Numbered from the stretch's first letter, positions 11,283-20,867 are shown. The stretch: DNA of 64,000 nucleotides from Aeromonas rivuli (GCF_000820045.1 NZ_CDBJ01000015.1:1-64000), one strand, 5' to 3'. Notes: generated by a model not told the origin, from the sequence alone. Numbers and translations are program-made.

Positions 11283-12437
11283 TTGAGCCAGAGTGTGACA
11301 CGACAGGTCAGGCAAGCCATCATGGCTCAGCTCTATACCCATGCCTCGTTCAGTCTGCCCTGTCTGGCGCTGTTGGCCCTGGGATGGGCGCTGCTGTTCC
11401 ATGATTACCTGCCCGCCATCGAGGCGCTGACCTGGCTGGGCATGGTGCTGTTGACGCTCTGTGGCCGGGGATGGCACCTGCGCTGGCGTCAGTCCCGGCT
11501 CGATACTACCCCCCTGGCCCTGCTCGAGCGGGAGCTGTTCATCGGGGTGACCATCACCTCCATCGTCTGGGCCCTCGGCGTATTGCTCTATATGGGTCAG
11601 CTGCCCGACGCCTATCGCGCCGCCATGATGATGCTGACCAGCCTGATCCTGACCGGCAGCGCCATCATGCTGTTTGGTAGCCGACGTGCCTTCTATGGCG
11701 CCATGTTGCCCCTGGGACTCGCCATCTTGTTCGAGCTGGCGCAGGGCAATGAGCAGGAGCGGATCGTCGCCTGCATGCTCTCGGGCTATCTGTTTGTGTT
11801 CCTGCCGACCCTGCTGCGCCGTCTGCGCCGGGATCAGGCCGCCTCCCTCTATCATCGTTTTTCCAATGCCAATCTGGTCGCCGAACTCAAGATTGTCTCG
11901 GAACATCTCAAGCTCACCTCGCGCCGTGACGGCTTGACCGGCATCGCGAATCGCGCCCATCTGGATCACTGTCTGGCCAAGGCGTGGCGCCGTTGTCATC
12001 GGGCTCAGGCGCCACTCTCCCTGGTGCTGATAGACGTGGATTATTTCAAGCAATTCAACGATTACTACGGCCATCAGTCCGGTGATGAGTGTCTGCAACA
12101 GGTTGCAGCCCTGCTCGGCAAGGTGCCGCGCCGCGAAGATGATCTGGCTGCTCGTTATGGGGGGGAGGAGTTTGCCCTCTTGCTGCCCTGCACCAGCATG
12201 CAAGGCGCCTTGCAGGTGGCTCAGCAGGTGCGTGATGCCCTCAAGCAGATCCAGATCCCCCATCAGAAGTCGCTGGTCTCTGGCCAGGTGAGCTGCAGCT
12301 TCGGGGTGGCAACCCTGGTGCCGGATAACCACTTCGAAATTACGGATTTAGTGCAAAAAGCGGATGCGGCCCTCTATCAGGCCAAGCATAATGGCCGGGA
12401 TCGGATCGAAGTCGCCTTGATGGGTAAGGTGGCTTGA
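11283..12437 (+). CDS. Membrane-anchored diguanylate cyclase (GGDEF)
   Basis: From a TTG start at 11283 (GGAG ten bases upstream) the protein has 384 residues; an ATG at 11322 is the alternative. The N-terminal half holds about five to six hydrophobic segments with no known sensor signature. The C-terminal GGDEF domain starts at RRDGLTGIANRAHLD and carries the active-site loop RYGGEEF, so it should make cyclic di-GMP. There is no clear RxxD inhibitory site before the loop and no EAL domain. It stands between cueR and yihD with no obvious functional link. Confidence 0.87.
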   Translation: MSQSVTRQVRQAIMAQLYTHASFSLPCLALLALGWALLFHDYLPAIEALTWLGMVLLTLCGRGWHLRWRQSRLDTTPLALLERELFIGVTITSIVWALGVLLYMGQLPDAYRAAMMMLTSLILTGSAIMLFGSRRAFYGAMLPLGLAILFELAQGNEQERIVACMLSGYLFVFLPTLLRRLRRDQAASLYHRFSNANLVAELKIVSEHLKLTSRRDGLTGIANRAHLDHCLAKAWRRCHRAQAPLSLVLIDVDYFKQFNDYYGHQSGDECLQQVAALLGKVPRREDDLAARYGGEEFALLLPCTSMQGALQVAQQVRDALKQIQIPHQKSLVSGQVSCSFGVATLVPDNHFEITDLVQKADAALYQAKHNGRDRIEVALMGKVA

Positions 12438-12466
12438 CTCATTACTGACAGATAAAGAGGTCGTCT

Positions 12467-12730
12467 ATGCAATGTCATCGTATCGAAGAGCTGCTCGAGC
12501 TACTGCAACCCGCCTGGGTCAAGGAACAGGATCTCAGCCTGGTGCAATTCGTGGCCAAGCTGGCCGAAGAGGCTGGCTTCAAGGGCTCGCTCTCCGAGCT
12601 GACCGATGACATGCTGATCTACCACCTCAAGATGCGCGATGCCGACAAGCAGGCGATGATCCCGGGTCTGGCCAAGGACAGCGTGCCAGACTTCAAAGAA
12701 GCCCTGCTCAAGGCGCGTGGCATCAAGTGA
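12467..12730 (+). CDS. yihD: YihD family protein (DUF1040)
   Basis: The 87-residue protein aligns along its length with E. coli YihD (for example [24 protein letters not shown]). The function is unknown; it is a small soluble cytoplasmic protein. In E. coli it sits near srkA and dsbA, and here the same block is kept with ccoG inserted. The start has a nearby purine-rich site (AAGAGG). Confidence 0.9.
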   Translation: MQCHRIEELLELLQPAWVKEQDLSLVQFVAKLAEEAGFKGSLSELTDDMLIYHLKMRDADKQAMIPGLAKDSVPDFKEALLKARGIK

Positions 12731-12779
12731 TCCCCGCTCGACCTGGCTGGCAGGGTCGGGTTTCAAGAGAATCTGAAAG

Positions 12780-12815
12780 AAAGGCGCATGGTCAACTGGC
12801 AATGGGCCTTTTTTG
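12780..12815 (+). terminator. Probable terminator after yihD
   Basis: AAAGGC and GCCTTT, with inner CAT/ATG pairing, form an imperfect stem followed by TTTTTTG, 50 bp past the yihD stop and before ccoG. Confidence 0.5.
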
Positions 12816-12926
12816 TTGCTGAAAATTGCGACAGCGCTCCAATATTCAACAGATCAAACCCACACTGTTAGCAGGCTGTTTAAGATATAATCCGCGCCAT
12901 AACAATTACTGGAGTGATGGGTAGCA

Positions 12927-14378
12927 ATGGCCGACCAGGAGAAGATCGACATCAAGGATGTCACCGACACAGGCGTGACCGGGAGCTTCAACCCGAATGC
13001 CTTCAAGTCGAGCGACGACAGGTTCAATCCGGGCAATCGTATCTATGTGCGGGCCCAGACTGGCCGCTGGCAGCGATTGCGCAAGCTGATGGGCTGGTTC
13101 TTCATGGTGCTCTTCGTCGCCCTGCCCTGGCTGCGTTATGACGGCCGACAGGCCATCTTGTTCGATATCGGCAATCAGCAGTTCCATATCTTCGGCGCCA
13201 CCATCTGGCCTCAGGATCTCACCCTGCTCGCCTGGGTGTTCATGATTGCCGCCTTTGCCCTCTTCTTCGTGACCACCTTCCTGGGGCGGGTCTGGTGTGG
13301 CTATCTCTGCCCGCAGACGGTGTGGACCTTCATGTTCATCTGGTTCGAGGAGAAGTTCGAGGGCTCGGCCAACAAGCGCCGCAAGCTGGACGCGTCCCCC
13401 TGGAATACGGACAAGCTGCTGCGCAAAGGCGCCAAGCACCTGGCCTGGATCCTGCTGTCGCTGGGCACCGGGCTGACCTTCGTGGCCTACTTCCAGGATG
13501 CCACTGCGCTGATACCCGAGTTTTTCACCGCTTCAGCCTCCGGCTGGGTTGCCTTCTGGGTCATCTTCTTCGCCGCCTGCACCTATGGCAACGCGGGCTG
13601 GATGCGCGCCATCATGTGCATCCACATGTGCCCCTATTCCCGCTTCCAGTCCGCCATGTTCGACAAGGACACCTTCATCGTCGGTTATGACACCAAGCGC
13701 GGCGAGCACCGGGGCCCCCGTCCCCGCAAGGTGGATCCCAAGACCCTGGGCCTGGGGGATTGCATCGACTGTGATCTCTGCGTGCAGGTCTGCCCGACCG
13801 GCATCGATATCCGTGACGGCCTGCAATACGAGTGCATCAACTGCGGCGCCTGCGTCGATGCCTGTGATAACACCATGGAGCGCATGGGCTACGAGAAGGG
13901 GCTGATCAGCTACACCACGGAGCACAAGCTGGAGCACGACAGCACCCATGTGGCGCGGCCCAAGCTGCTGGGCTATGGCCTGGTGATGGTGATCATGTTG
14001 GGGGTGTTCGCCTACAACGCCATGTCCATCATGCCCATGGGGCTCGACATCATCCGGGATCGCAACCAGCTGTTCCGCGAGAACAGCGAAGGGCTGATTG
14101 AGAACACCTATACCCTCAAGATCCTCAACAAGACCCTCCATGCCCAGGTCTTCGCGCTGGACGTAGAGGGCCTGCCCGAACACCAGTGGTTCGGCCCGCG
14201 GGAGGTGACCCTGAAGGCTGGCGAGATCTATACCCTGCCCATCAGCCTGGCCGTGGATCCCTACAACCTGAAACGGCCGACCCTGGATATCCAGTTCGTG
14301 CTCAGGCGGGCCGATGCGGCCCCTGATGATGGCAAGGCAGAGCTGCGTCAGGCCAGCAAGTTCATCAGCCGATTGTGA
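12927..14378 (+). CDS. ccoG: cbb3 oxidase accessory ferredoxin-like protein CcoG (FixG/RdxA)
   Basis: The 483-residue membrane iron-sulfur protein helps assemble cbb3-type cytochrome oxidase, with a proposed role in copper reduction. It has an N-terminal cytoplasmic segment, several membrane helices, the periplasm-facing CxxxCP-type stretch WCGYLCPQTVW, two 4Fe-4S ferredoxin motifs (Cys 279/282/285/289 and 303/306/309/313), another helix near residue 350, and a C-terminal immunoglobulin-like FixG domain. A TATAAT lies at 12886-12891. The ccoNOPQ genes are not in this window, so its target operon must be elsewhere. Confidence 0.93.
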   Translation: MADQEKIDIKDVTDTGVTGSFNPNAFKSSDDRFNPGNRIYVRAQTGRWQRLRKLMGWFFMVLFVALPWLRYDGRQAILFDIGNQQFHIFGATIWPQDLTLLAWVFMIAAFALFFVTTFLGRVWCGYLCPQTVWTFMFIWFEEKFEGSANKRRKLDASPWNTDKLLRKGAKHLAWILLSLGTGLTFVAYFQDATALIPEFFTASASGWVAFWVIFFAACTYGNAGWMRAIMCIHMCPYSRFQSAMFDKDTFIVGYDTKRGEHRGPRPRKVDPKTLGLGDCIDCDLCVQVCPTGIDIRDGLQYECINCGACVDACDNTMERMGYEKGLISYTTEHKLEHDSTHVARPKLLGYGLVMVIMLGVFAYNAMSIMPMGLDIIRDRNQLFRENSEGLIENTYTLKILNKTLHAQVFALDVEGLPEHQWFGPREVTLKAGEIYTLPISLAVDPYNLKRPTLDIQFVLRRADAAPDDGKAELRQASKFISRL

Positions 14379-14476
14379 GGATGATATGACGCAAATGGCG
14401 GGCCAGTTTCGCCAATCATTTGCCGGGGTAATGATAGAATGGGGCGCATCGGCGCCCCTTTCTCATGGTGGATCTC

Positions 14477-15454
14477 ATGCGTTTCAACTATTCCGACCTC
14501 AATCCCGATCTCATCCTGGATGCCCTGGACCTCAGTGGTCTGCGTGTCGATTCCGGTCTCATCGAGCTCAACAGCTATGAAAATCGGGTCTACCAGTTTC
14601 AGGATGAGGATCGGCGCCGCTATGTGGTGAAGTTCTACCGGCCGGGGCGCTGGAGCCGGGCCCAGATCCTGGAGGAGCATGGCTTCGCCGCCGCCCTGAA
14701 CGAGGCCGAGATCCCGGTGGCGGCTCCCATCGCCTTCGCGGGGGAGACACTGCTCGAGCATCAGGGCTACGGTTTCGCCATCTGGCATAGCGTCGGTGGC
14801 CGCCAGTTCGAGGTGGATAATCTGGATCAGCTGGAGTGGGTGGGCCGCTACCTGGGCCGTATCCACAGCATCGGCGCCACTCGGCCCTTCCAGCACCGGG
14901 TTCGCCTCGATGTAGAGAGCATGCTCCATGAGCCGCGTGCCCTGCTGGCGGAAGGAGAGTGGCTGCCGAGCGGTCTGGCCCGGGAGTTCTTCGGCCTGCT
15001 CGACGAGCTGACCAAGCATGTGACCGATGCCCTGCGCCTCGATGTGGCGCAGATAGCCCTGCACGGCGACTGCCACCCGGGCAATATTCTCTGGCGCGAT
15101 GGCCCCATGTTCGTCGATCTCGACGACAGCCGCACCGGGCCTGCCATTCAGGATCTCTGGATGCTGCTCTCGGGGGAGCGTAGCGAGCAGCTTATCCAGC
15201 TCGATACCCTGTTGGCCGGTTATGAGGAGTTCATGGAATTTGACCACCGTGAACTGGCGCTGATAGAGCCCCTGCGCGCCATGCGCATGGTGCACTACAT
15301 GGGGTGGCTGGCACGGCGCTGGGAGGATCCGGCCTTCCCCCGCCACTTCCCCTGGTTCAATACCGAGCACTACTGGCGCAGCCAGATCGCCAGCCTGCAT
15401 GAGCAGTTGGCGGCCCTGAGTGCGCCTCCTCTGACCCTGACACCGGGTTGGTGA
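14477..15454 (+). CDS. srkA: Stress response serine/threonine kinase SrkA (YihE)
   Basis: SrkA is a eukaryotic-like kinase of the choline-kinase fold that protects cells under envelope and oxidative stress. The sequence follows E. coli YihE closely (LNSYENRVYQFQDEDRRR; VVKFYRP). The catalytic segment LHGDCHPGNILW and the metal-binding segment VDLDD are intact. I chose ATG 14477, with GGTGGA upstream, over an ATG four codons earlier, giving 325 residues. It precedes dsbA as in E. coli, where the two can be co-transcribed. Confidence 0.94.
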   Translation: MRFNYSDLNPDLILDALDLSGLRVDSGLIELNSYENRVYQFQDEDRRRYVVKFYRPGRWSRAQILEEHGFAAALNEAEIPVAAPIAFAGETLLEHQGYGFAIWHSVGGRQFEVDNLDQLEWVGRYLGRIHSIGATRPFQHRVRLDVESMLHEPRALLAEGEWLPSGLAREFFGLLDELTKHVTDALRLDVAQIALHGDCHPGNILWRDGPMFVDLDDSRTGPAIQDLWMLLSGERSEQLIQLDTLLAGYEEFMEFDHRELALIEPLRAMRMVHYMGWLARRWEDPAFPRHFPWFNTEHYWRSQIASLHEQLAALSAPPLTLTPGW

Positions 15455-15609
15455 CGCCTGAGCCGGCGATTGCCATAGTGCCGCATCATGACAGGGCTTG
15501 CCCTGCGGCCCCCCTCCTTTGCCATTGACGCCGGGAGGGGGACGCAATAGGCTTGGTCTGCTTCGGTTCTCCGGGCGTGCCTCACTGCTTCCCCTTAACA
15601 GGAAACATC

Positions 15610-16218
15610 ATGAAAAAAATACTGTGCTTTCTTGCTGCCATGCTGATGATACCCATGGTTCACGCCGCCCCTGAGTTCAAGGAAGGCGTCAACTATGAGG
15701 TAGTCAAACAGACTGGCAGTGCTCAGCCTGAGGTCATGGAGTTCTTCTCCTACTTCTGCCCTCACTGCTTCAAGTTCGAGCCGATCGTGGACGATCTGCA
15801 GAAGAGCCTGCCGGAAGGGGTGACCCTGAAGAAGAACCCGGTCGCCTTCCTCGGTCGCGAGATGGGCCCCGAGCTGCAGCGCGCCTATGCGGTTGCCAAT
15901 CTGCTCAAGGCTGAAGAGAAGCTGACCCCAGCCATCTTCGATGCCATCCACGTCAAGCGTCAGGTGCCCCAGAGCCGCAACGATGTGGAGAAAATCTTCG
16001 TCGACAACGGCGTACCGGCCGAAGAGTTCACCGGTGCCGTGGACAGCTTCGCCGTCTCCGGCATGGTCTCCCAGTTCGATCGCAACACCGAGACCTACAA
16101 CGTGCGTGGCGTACCGGCCTTCCTGGTCAACGGCAAGTACATGGTGAAGATTGAATCCATCACCTCCCAGGAGCAGTTCAATCAGCTGGTGAAATTCTTG
16201 CTCGCCAAGAAAGACTGA
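15610..16218 (+). CDS. dsbA: Periplasmic thiol:disulfide oxidoreductase DsbA
   Basis: DsbA introduces disulfide bonds into exported proteins. From ATG 15610 it has 202 residues: a signal peptide cleaved after MVHA (residue 19), a thioredoxin fold with the active site CPHC (50-53), the inserted helical domain, and the cis-proline loop RGVPAF. AGGAAA upstream supports the start. A strong terminator follows 20 bp after the stop. Confidence 0.96.
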   Translation: MKKILCFLAAMLMIPMVHAAPEFKEGVNYEVVKQTGSAQPEVMEFFSYFCPHCFKFEPIVDDLQKSLPEGVTLKKNPVAFLGREMGPELQRAYAVANLLKAEEKLTPAIFDAIHVKRQVPQSRNDVEKIFVDNGVPAEEFTGAVDSFAVSGMVSQFDRNTETYNVRGVPAFLVNGKYMVKIESITSQEQFNQLVKFLLAKKD

Positions 16219-16238
16219 TTGCCCTGACCCTGATAAAA

Positions 16239-16270
16239 CGCCCGCCGGTGCAAACCGGCGGGCGTTTTTT
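16239..16270 (+). terminator. Rho-independent terminator after dsbA
   Basis: An 11-bp perfect stem, CGCCCGCCGGT / ACCGGCGGGCG with loop GCAA, is followed by seven T residues. Confidence 0.93.
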
Positions 16271-16301
16271 TATGGGGGATTGAGCCGGATGCCTCAGGGG
16301 G

Positions 16302-17855
16302 TCAGACCTGGCAGTCCCGTTGCTGGCGCGAGATGCTGGGCAAACGGGTGCGGCGGCTGAGCTCCTCGGCCAGCCAGACCAGCAAGAGGATGGCGAGCAG
16401 CAGGGTGGCGGCCTGATCGTAGCGAAACAGGCTCAGGGAGACATAGAGCTGCTGACCCAGGCCACCGGCGCCGACCACGCCCAGAATGGTGGCGGCGCGC
16501 AGGTTCATCTCGCCGCGATAGAGGCTGTAGGCCAGCCACTGTTGCCACACCATGGGCAGCAGACCGTACCAGAAGCTGACCAGTCGCCCGGCCCCCGCCA
16601 GCTGCAGGGCGCGGCGCGGCCCCTGATCCGCATTCTCCAGGGTCTCCACAAAGAGCCGGGCCAAGACGCCTGTGGTGTGCAGAGTCAATGCCAGCACACC
16701 GGCGACCGGCCCCAGCCCCACGGCAATCACCAGCAGGCTGGCAAAAATCAGTTCGGGGATGGATCGCAGCAGGTTGAACAGCAGGCGCAGCGGCCAGAAC
16801 TGGCGTGCCAGCACGGCCAGTCCCATGGCGAGCAGGGCACTGAGCAGGGTGCTGAGCAGCGCCATCTGCAGGGTGTCGACCAGGCCGTGGGCCACCAGGG
16901 TGAGGAAGGCGGGAGACCAGTCCGGTTGCAGGAACTCGGCCAGGAAACGACCCATGCCGCCGAAGGAGAGGCTCAGGGTACGCCAGTCGAGCAGTACACC
17001 GGCCCCCAGACAGGCGAGCAGCAGCAGGGTGCAGAGCAACAATCCGGGGGAGCGGCTGTGGCGCAGCCAGGCGCTCAGGCCATCGGCCAGCACGACCAGG
17101 GCCACGAAGGCCAGCAGCAGGGTGGCCACTTCACCGCCGGCGAACATGCGCAGGGAGAGTTCGAGTTGCTGACCCAGCCCACCGGCCCCCACGAATCCCA
17201 TGATGACGGAGGCGCGCAAGGCACACTCCCAGCGATAGACGGTGTAGGAGAGCAGCTCCTGACGCACCGCGGGCAGCACGCCGTAACAGAGTGCCTGCAA
17301 GCGTCCTGCGCCACTGAGCAACAGGGCCCGGGCCGGTTGCAGGGCGCCGCTCTCCATGATCTCGTTGTAGACCTTGGCCAGCATGCCACCGTAGCTGACC
17401 GAGATGGCCAGGATGGCCGCCATGGGGCCCAGCCCCGACAGACGCACGAACAGCAGCGCCCAGATAAGCTCGGGCAGGCTGCGCAGCAGGATGGCGATGA
17501 AGCGGCACAGCGCCCGCAGGCCGCTGCGCAGGGGGGCGGGCAGAGCGCCTATCCGTGACAGGGAGAGCGCCCGCGATCCCAGCAGGGCGAAGGGCACCCC
17601 GAGCAGGAGGGCGCCGAACAGTCCCAGAGTAGCCACCGCCAGGCTCTCCAGGGTGGCCTTGAGGGTCAGGGTGAGGAAGTCGCCATCCAGACGCGGTGGC
17701 CAGCTGTGGGCGGCGAAGTTGCCCATCTGCTGCCAACTCGCGGGCTCGAACAGGGCGCGCCAGCTGGCGGCATCTTGCCAGAGACCGTAGAGCGCCAGCA
17801 GCAGGAGCCAGCCCCAGGGGCTACGCAGGGTCAGGCGGGAGCGGGAGGCTAGCAC
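16302..17855 (-). CDS. ABC importer permease, two PhnE-like domains fused in tandem
   Basis: The gene most likely starts at GTG 17855, overlapping the stop of the ATPase gene (GTGCTAG), and encodes about 517 residues. It contains two homologous permease halves of about 250 residues, each with around six membrane helices and an EAA-type loop ending in VGAGGLGQQL. Each half resembles PhnE of phosphonate importers, so a complete transmembrane pore is made from one chain. The frame stays open far upstream through the ATPase gene, but that part does not read like protein. Substrate-binding protein, ATPase and permease form one overlapping operon; phosphonate, selenate or a similar oxyanion is likely. 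Confidence 0.85.
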   Translation of the reverse strand: MLASRSRLTLRSPWGWLLLLALYGLWQDAASWRALFEPASWQQMGNFAAHSWPPRLDGDFLTLTLKATLESLAVATLGLFGALLLGVPFALLGSRALSLSRIGALPAPLRSGLRALCRFIAILLRSLPELIWALLFVRLSGLGPMAAILAISVSYGGMLAKVYNEIMESGALQPARALLLSGAGRLQALCYGVLPAVRQELLSYTVYRWECALRASVIMGFVGAGGLGQQLELSLRMFAGGEVATLLLAFVALVVLADGLSAWLRHSRSPGLLLCTLLLLACLGAGVLLDWRTLSLSFGGMGRFLAEFLQPDWSPAFLTLVAHGLVDTLQMALLSTLLSALLAMGLAVLARQFWPLRLLFNLLRSIPELIFASLLVIAVGLGPVAGVLALTLHTTGVLARLFVETLENADQGPRRALQLAGAGRLVSFWYGLLPMVWQQWLAYSLYRGEMNLRAATILGVVGAGGLGQQLYVSLSLFRYDQAATLLLAILLLVWLAEELSRRTRLPSISRQQRDCQV

Positions 17856-18631
17856 GATGGCACCGGGTCGGATCCCAGGCTGCCCGGCGGCTCGTTGCCA
17901 TAGAGCTCGGCCAGCATGGCGGGGCTGACCGCCTCGGCGGCGCAGTCGAACAGGATGCGGCCCTGACGCAGGCCTATGATGCGCGGGAAGTGACTCAGGG
18001 CCAGATCCACCGCATGAAGGCTGGTAATGAGCGTGCTGCCTCGCTCCCTTGCCTGCTGTTGCAGGGTAAGGATGCAGGCTTGCGCCAGCACGGGATCGAG
18101 CGCCGAAACGGGCTCGTCCGCCAGCATCAGGTCCGGGTTTTGATAGAGCACCCGGGCGATGCCGACCCGCTGCAACTGGCCGCCGGAGAGCTCGCCACAG
18201 GGTTGGTGCAACTTGTCCGCCAGGGACAGTCGCGCCAGCTCGGTGCGGGCGCCAGCGGGATCGCAGGGACGCAACAGGGAGAGCAACGCCTTGGCCAGCG
18301 ACCACTGACCGAGCCGACCCGCCAGCACGGCGGTGATGACGGACTGGGAGGGGGGCAGGGGCGGCGCCTGCCAGATCATGCCGATGCGGCTGCGCAGCCG
18401 TTGCCGCGCCCGGCTCGAGAGCTGCCAGGGATCCTGCTGCCACAGCAGCAGGGCCCCCGGATGGTCTGCTCTGAGTTCGGTGGCGAGCAGGCGCAGCAGA
18501 CTGGTCTTGCCCGCGCCGCTCGGCCCTATGATGGCGACCCGCTCCCCGGCCTGGATCTGCACGTCGATCGCTGCCAGTACGGGCAGATCACCGAGTCGCA
18601 GGCTGGCCTGACGCAGGTCAACGGCAATCAC
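17849..18631 (-). CDS. ABC importer ATPase, PhnC-like
   Basis: The 260-residue ATPase has Walker A GPSGAGKTS near residues 36-44, Q-loop WQAPPLPPSQS, signature GELSGGQLQRVGIARV, Walker B DLMLADEPVSALDP and a following His switch region (ITSLHAVD). The GTG start overlaps the stop of the substrate-binding protein gene (GTGA), and its own stop overlaps the permease start, so all three are translationally coupled. It belongs to the phosphonate-type importer ATPases. Confidence 0.88.
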   Translation of the reverse strand: MIAVDLRQASLRLGDLPVLAAIDVQIQAGERVAIIGPSGAGKTSLLRLLATELRADHPGALLLWQQDPWQLSSRARQRLRSRIGMIWQAPPLPPSQSVITAVLAGRLGQWSLAKALLSLLRPCDPAGARTELARLSLADKLHQPCGELSGGQLQRVGIARVLYQNPDLMLADEPVSALDPVLAQACILTLQQQARERGSTLITSLHAVDLALSHFPRIIGLRQGRILFDCAAEAVSPAMLAELYGNEPPGSLGSDPVPSC

Positions 18632-19473
18632 TTCAGCAGGTCCGCCTGGACGGCGGCGGCTTCGATACCCTGGTAGTTCTCGGGTTTGGTCTCGATGAAG
18701 CGGCTGGCCCGTTGCAGTTTCAGGATCTCGGCCTGGGCAGGCACCTTGGGATCCAGCTTGAGGAAAGCCTGCTTGATCTTGGCTTGCAAGGCGGGATCCA
18801 TGCCGCCGCGCACCGTCCAGTTGTAGTCAAAGTAGGTCGGCGTGGTCCAGATAACCTTCACCTTCTTGGTGTCTACCTTGCCCTCTTCCAGCAACTTGTC
18901 CCAGACCGAGGCGTTGAGGGCACCCGCTGGCACCTTGCCGGAGGCGACCCAGGCGACGGTGGCGTCATGGGCGCCGGAGAAGGCGACGTGGGCGAAATCT
19001 TTTTCAGGATTGATCCCCTCTTCGGCCAGGAAGTGGCGCGGCATCAGGTGGCCCGAGGTGGAGGAGGGGGAGCCGAATGCGAAGTCCTTGCCTTTCAGAT
19101 CGGCGAGGGTCTCGATGCCGCTGTCGGCGTTGGCAATGAACTTGGAGGTGAACTGGGCATCTTCCGCCCGTTGTACCAGCGGGATGACGCCGTTTGCACG
19201 GCGATGGGCCTGCACATAGGTGAAGCCGCCCAGCCAGGCCATATCTATCTTGCCCGCAGCCAGGGCCTCCACCACGGCGGCGTAGTCATTGACCGGGACG
19301 AACACCACCTCGCGGCCGGTCTGCTCGGCCAGATAGTCACCCAGAGGGGCGAACTTGCGTTGCAGCTCGGTCGGCGCCTCGTCGGGGATGGCGGAGACCC
19401 GCAGCGGCTCGATGGCGCTGGCCCCCAGACTGGCGAAGAGGGCGGTGAGGGGAAGTATCCATTTCTTCAGCAT
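18628..19473 (-). CDS. Periplasmic substrate-binding protein, PhnD/putative selenate family
   Basis: The 281-residue exported protein has a signal peptide ending near SLGASA, followed by a PhnD-like fold: SAIPDEAPTELQRKFAPLGD, VPVNDYAAVVEALAAGKIDMAWLGG, GSPSSTSGHLMPRHFL and FSGAHDATVAWVASGKV. The opening AIPDE-type stretch resembles, from memory, the binding proteins annotated as putative selenate transporters rather than classical PhnD. AAAGGAAAG precedes the ATG. No phn catabolic genes are present here, so the substrate is not settled by context. Confidence 0.83.
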   Translation of the reverse strand: MLKKWILPLTALFASLGASAIEPLRVSAIPDEAPTELQRKFAPLGDYLAEQTGREVVFVPVNDYAAVVEALAAGKIDMAWLGGFTYVQAHRRANGVIPLVQRAEDAQFTSKFIANADSGIETLADLKGKDFAFGSPSSTSGHLMPRHFLAEEGINPEKDFAHVAFSGAHDATVAWVASGKVPAGALNASVWDKLLEEGKVDTKKVKVIWTTPTYFDYNWTVRGGMDPALQAKIKQAFLKLDPKVPAQAEILKLQRASRFIETKPENYQGIEAAAVQADLLK

Positions 19474-19659
19474 GTGACTTTCCTTTGGTAGCTAACGATT
19501 GGGCGGCAAGGTGATGGACAAAGAGAAGGCCCGAGGGCGTCGGACCTTGGAATGGGCATATGGTATGCATCCTGGGGCGCGGATGCCAGTTCGGCCCCCA
19601 TTTATCCCGCCTTTGTTGCTCTGCATTCACTGGCCGTTGCGCCTGAGCGATGGGATGGC

Positions 19660-20844
19660 TCAGCGGGGCAGATGGAAGGCTTGCTTGAGATGGCGCACGA
19701 AGTCCGCATCCCGGCAGAGGGTCTTGCCCGGGCTGTCGGAGATCTTGGCGACCGGGCCGCCGTTGCACTCCATCAGCTTGAAGACGATGTTCATCGGGCT
19801 CACCCCCGGCAGATCGCAGGTGAGCTGGGTGCCGATGCCGAAGCTGGTGTTGATGCGGCCGCGGAAGTGCCGAAACAGCGCCACCGCCTTGTCGAGGTTG
19901 AGGCCGTCGGAGAAGACCAGGGTCTTGCTGGCCGGATTGATGCCGAGCCGCTGGTAGTGGCTGATGGCCTTCTCGCCCCACACCACGGGATCGCCGGAGT
20001 CATGGCGCAGCCCCTGATAACGGCTGGCCAGCTCGAAATCGAAGTCGTGCAGGAAGGCATCCATGGTGATGCAGTCGGTCAGGGCGATGCCGAGGTGACT
20101 GCTGAACTCGTCCAGCCAGCTGGTGAGGGCGGCACGCTGGCTCTGGGCCAAGGGGAAGCCGAGCTGCTGGTGGGCCTGGAACCACTCGTGGGCCTGGGTG
20201 CCGACCGCAGGCAGGTCATATTTCTGGGCCAGTTGATAGTTGCTGGTGCCGCGAAAACAGGGCAGGCGCTCCTTGAGGCGGCCAACCACGGCATCCTGCA
20301 CCGCCTGGGAGAAGCGGCGACGGGTGCCAAAGTCGATGAGGTTGAAATCCTGCATCTCCTCCGGACTCAAGGTGCCTTCAAGCTTGTCGATCTTCTGATC
20401 CAGTCGCGTCAGGGCCTGGCTCACCCCGAACTGGGGATAGCGGAAGCGGTTGCGCATCTCGCTGATGGTGGCGAGCACCGGGATCTCCCACAGGATCACA
20501 TCCTGCCAGGGGCCCTCGACCCGCACATTGATGCGGCCATCTTGCTCGAACACCTTGAGCAGGGAGGCGTCGAGGGGCTTGCGGCGCAGGTGATCCAGGT
20601 AGTCGGCACTGAAGAAGGGACGCTCGGCCAGGAACAGGCTCTGTGCCTTGCTCAGCCGCAGGGAACCGGCGAGGCGCAGTTGCTCCTCGATCTGACCCAT
20701 CATGGGCAGCAGATCTTCCTCATTGCGGCTGTGGAACTCGGCCACCACCTCGGCGTCGGGATAGCGGTGATAGACCGCCTGCTGCATGTGCAGCTTGTAG
20801 GCATCGGTGTCGAGCAGGCTGGTGAGGATAGGGGGCATATGCAT
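19660..20844 (-). CDS. pncB: Nicotinate phosphoribosyltransferase
   Basis: PncB makes nicotinate mononucleotide from nicotinate, PRPP and ATP in the salvage branch of NAD synthesis. The likely start is ATG 20844 (GGGAACC just upstream), giving 394 residues, near the usual 400. Family features include LLDTDAYKLHMQQAVYHRYP at the N-terminus, EFHSRNEEDLL, IDFGTRRRFS and the HDSGDPVVWGEKAI phosphoribosyl-binding region. It follows pncA on the same strand, with an NrtR-type palindrome immediately upstream of its start. Confidence 0.94.
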   Translation of the reverse strand: MHMPPILTSLLDTDAYKLHMQQAVYHRYPDAEVVAEFHSRNEEDLLPMMGQIEEQLRLAGSLRLSKAQSLFLAERPFFSADYLDHLRRKPLDASLLKVFEQDGRINVRVEGPWQDVILWEIPVLATISEMRNRFRYPQFGVSQALTRLDQKIDKLEGTLSPEEMQDFNLIDFGTRRRFSQAVQDAVVGRLKERLPCFRGTSNYQLAQKYDLPAVGTQAHEWFQAHQQLGFPLAQSQRAALTSWLDEFSSHLGIALTDCITMDAFLHDFDFELASRYQGLRHDSGDPVVWGEKAISHYQRLGINPASKTLVFSDGLNLDKAVALFRHFRGRINTSFGIGTQLTCDLPGVSPMNIVFKLMECNGGPVAKISDSPGKTLCRDADFVRHLKQAFHLPR

Positions 20845-20867
20845 CAGGTTCCCGGCAGGCTGGTGGG

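Noticed and set aside
12840..12926. FNR box upstream of ccoG
   Set aside because: Only a half-like AGATCAAA is found; no TTGAT-N4-ATCAA match.
17856..18443. Upstream extension of the double permease to 713 codons
   Set aside because: It overlaps the ATPase gene in another phase and has Pro/Arg/Ala-rich junk composition; GTG 17855 at the ATPase stop fits coupling.
19556..19568. GCATA-TGG-TATGC inverted repeat upstream of the importer binding-protein gene
   Set aside because: It has short arms, lies within pncB downstream sequence, and has no partner site; it could be chance.
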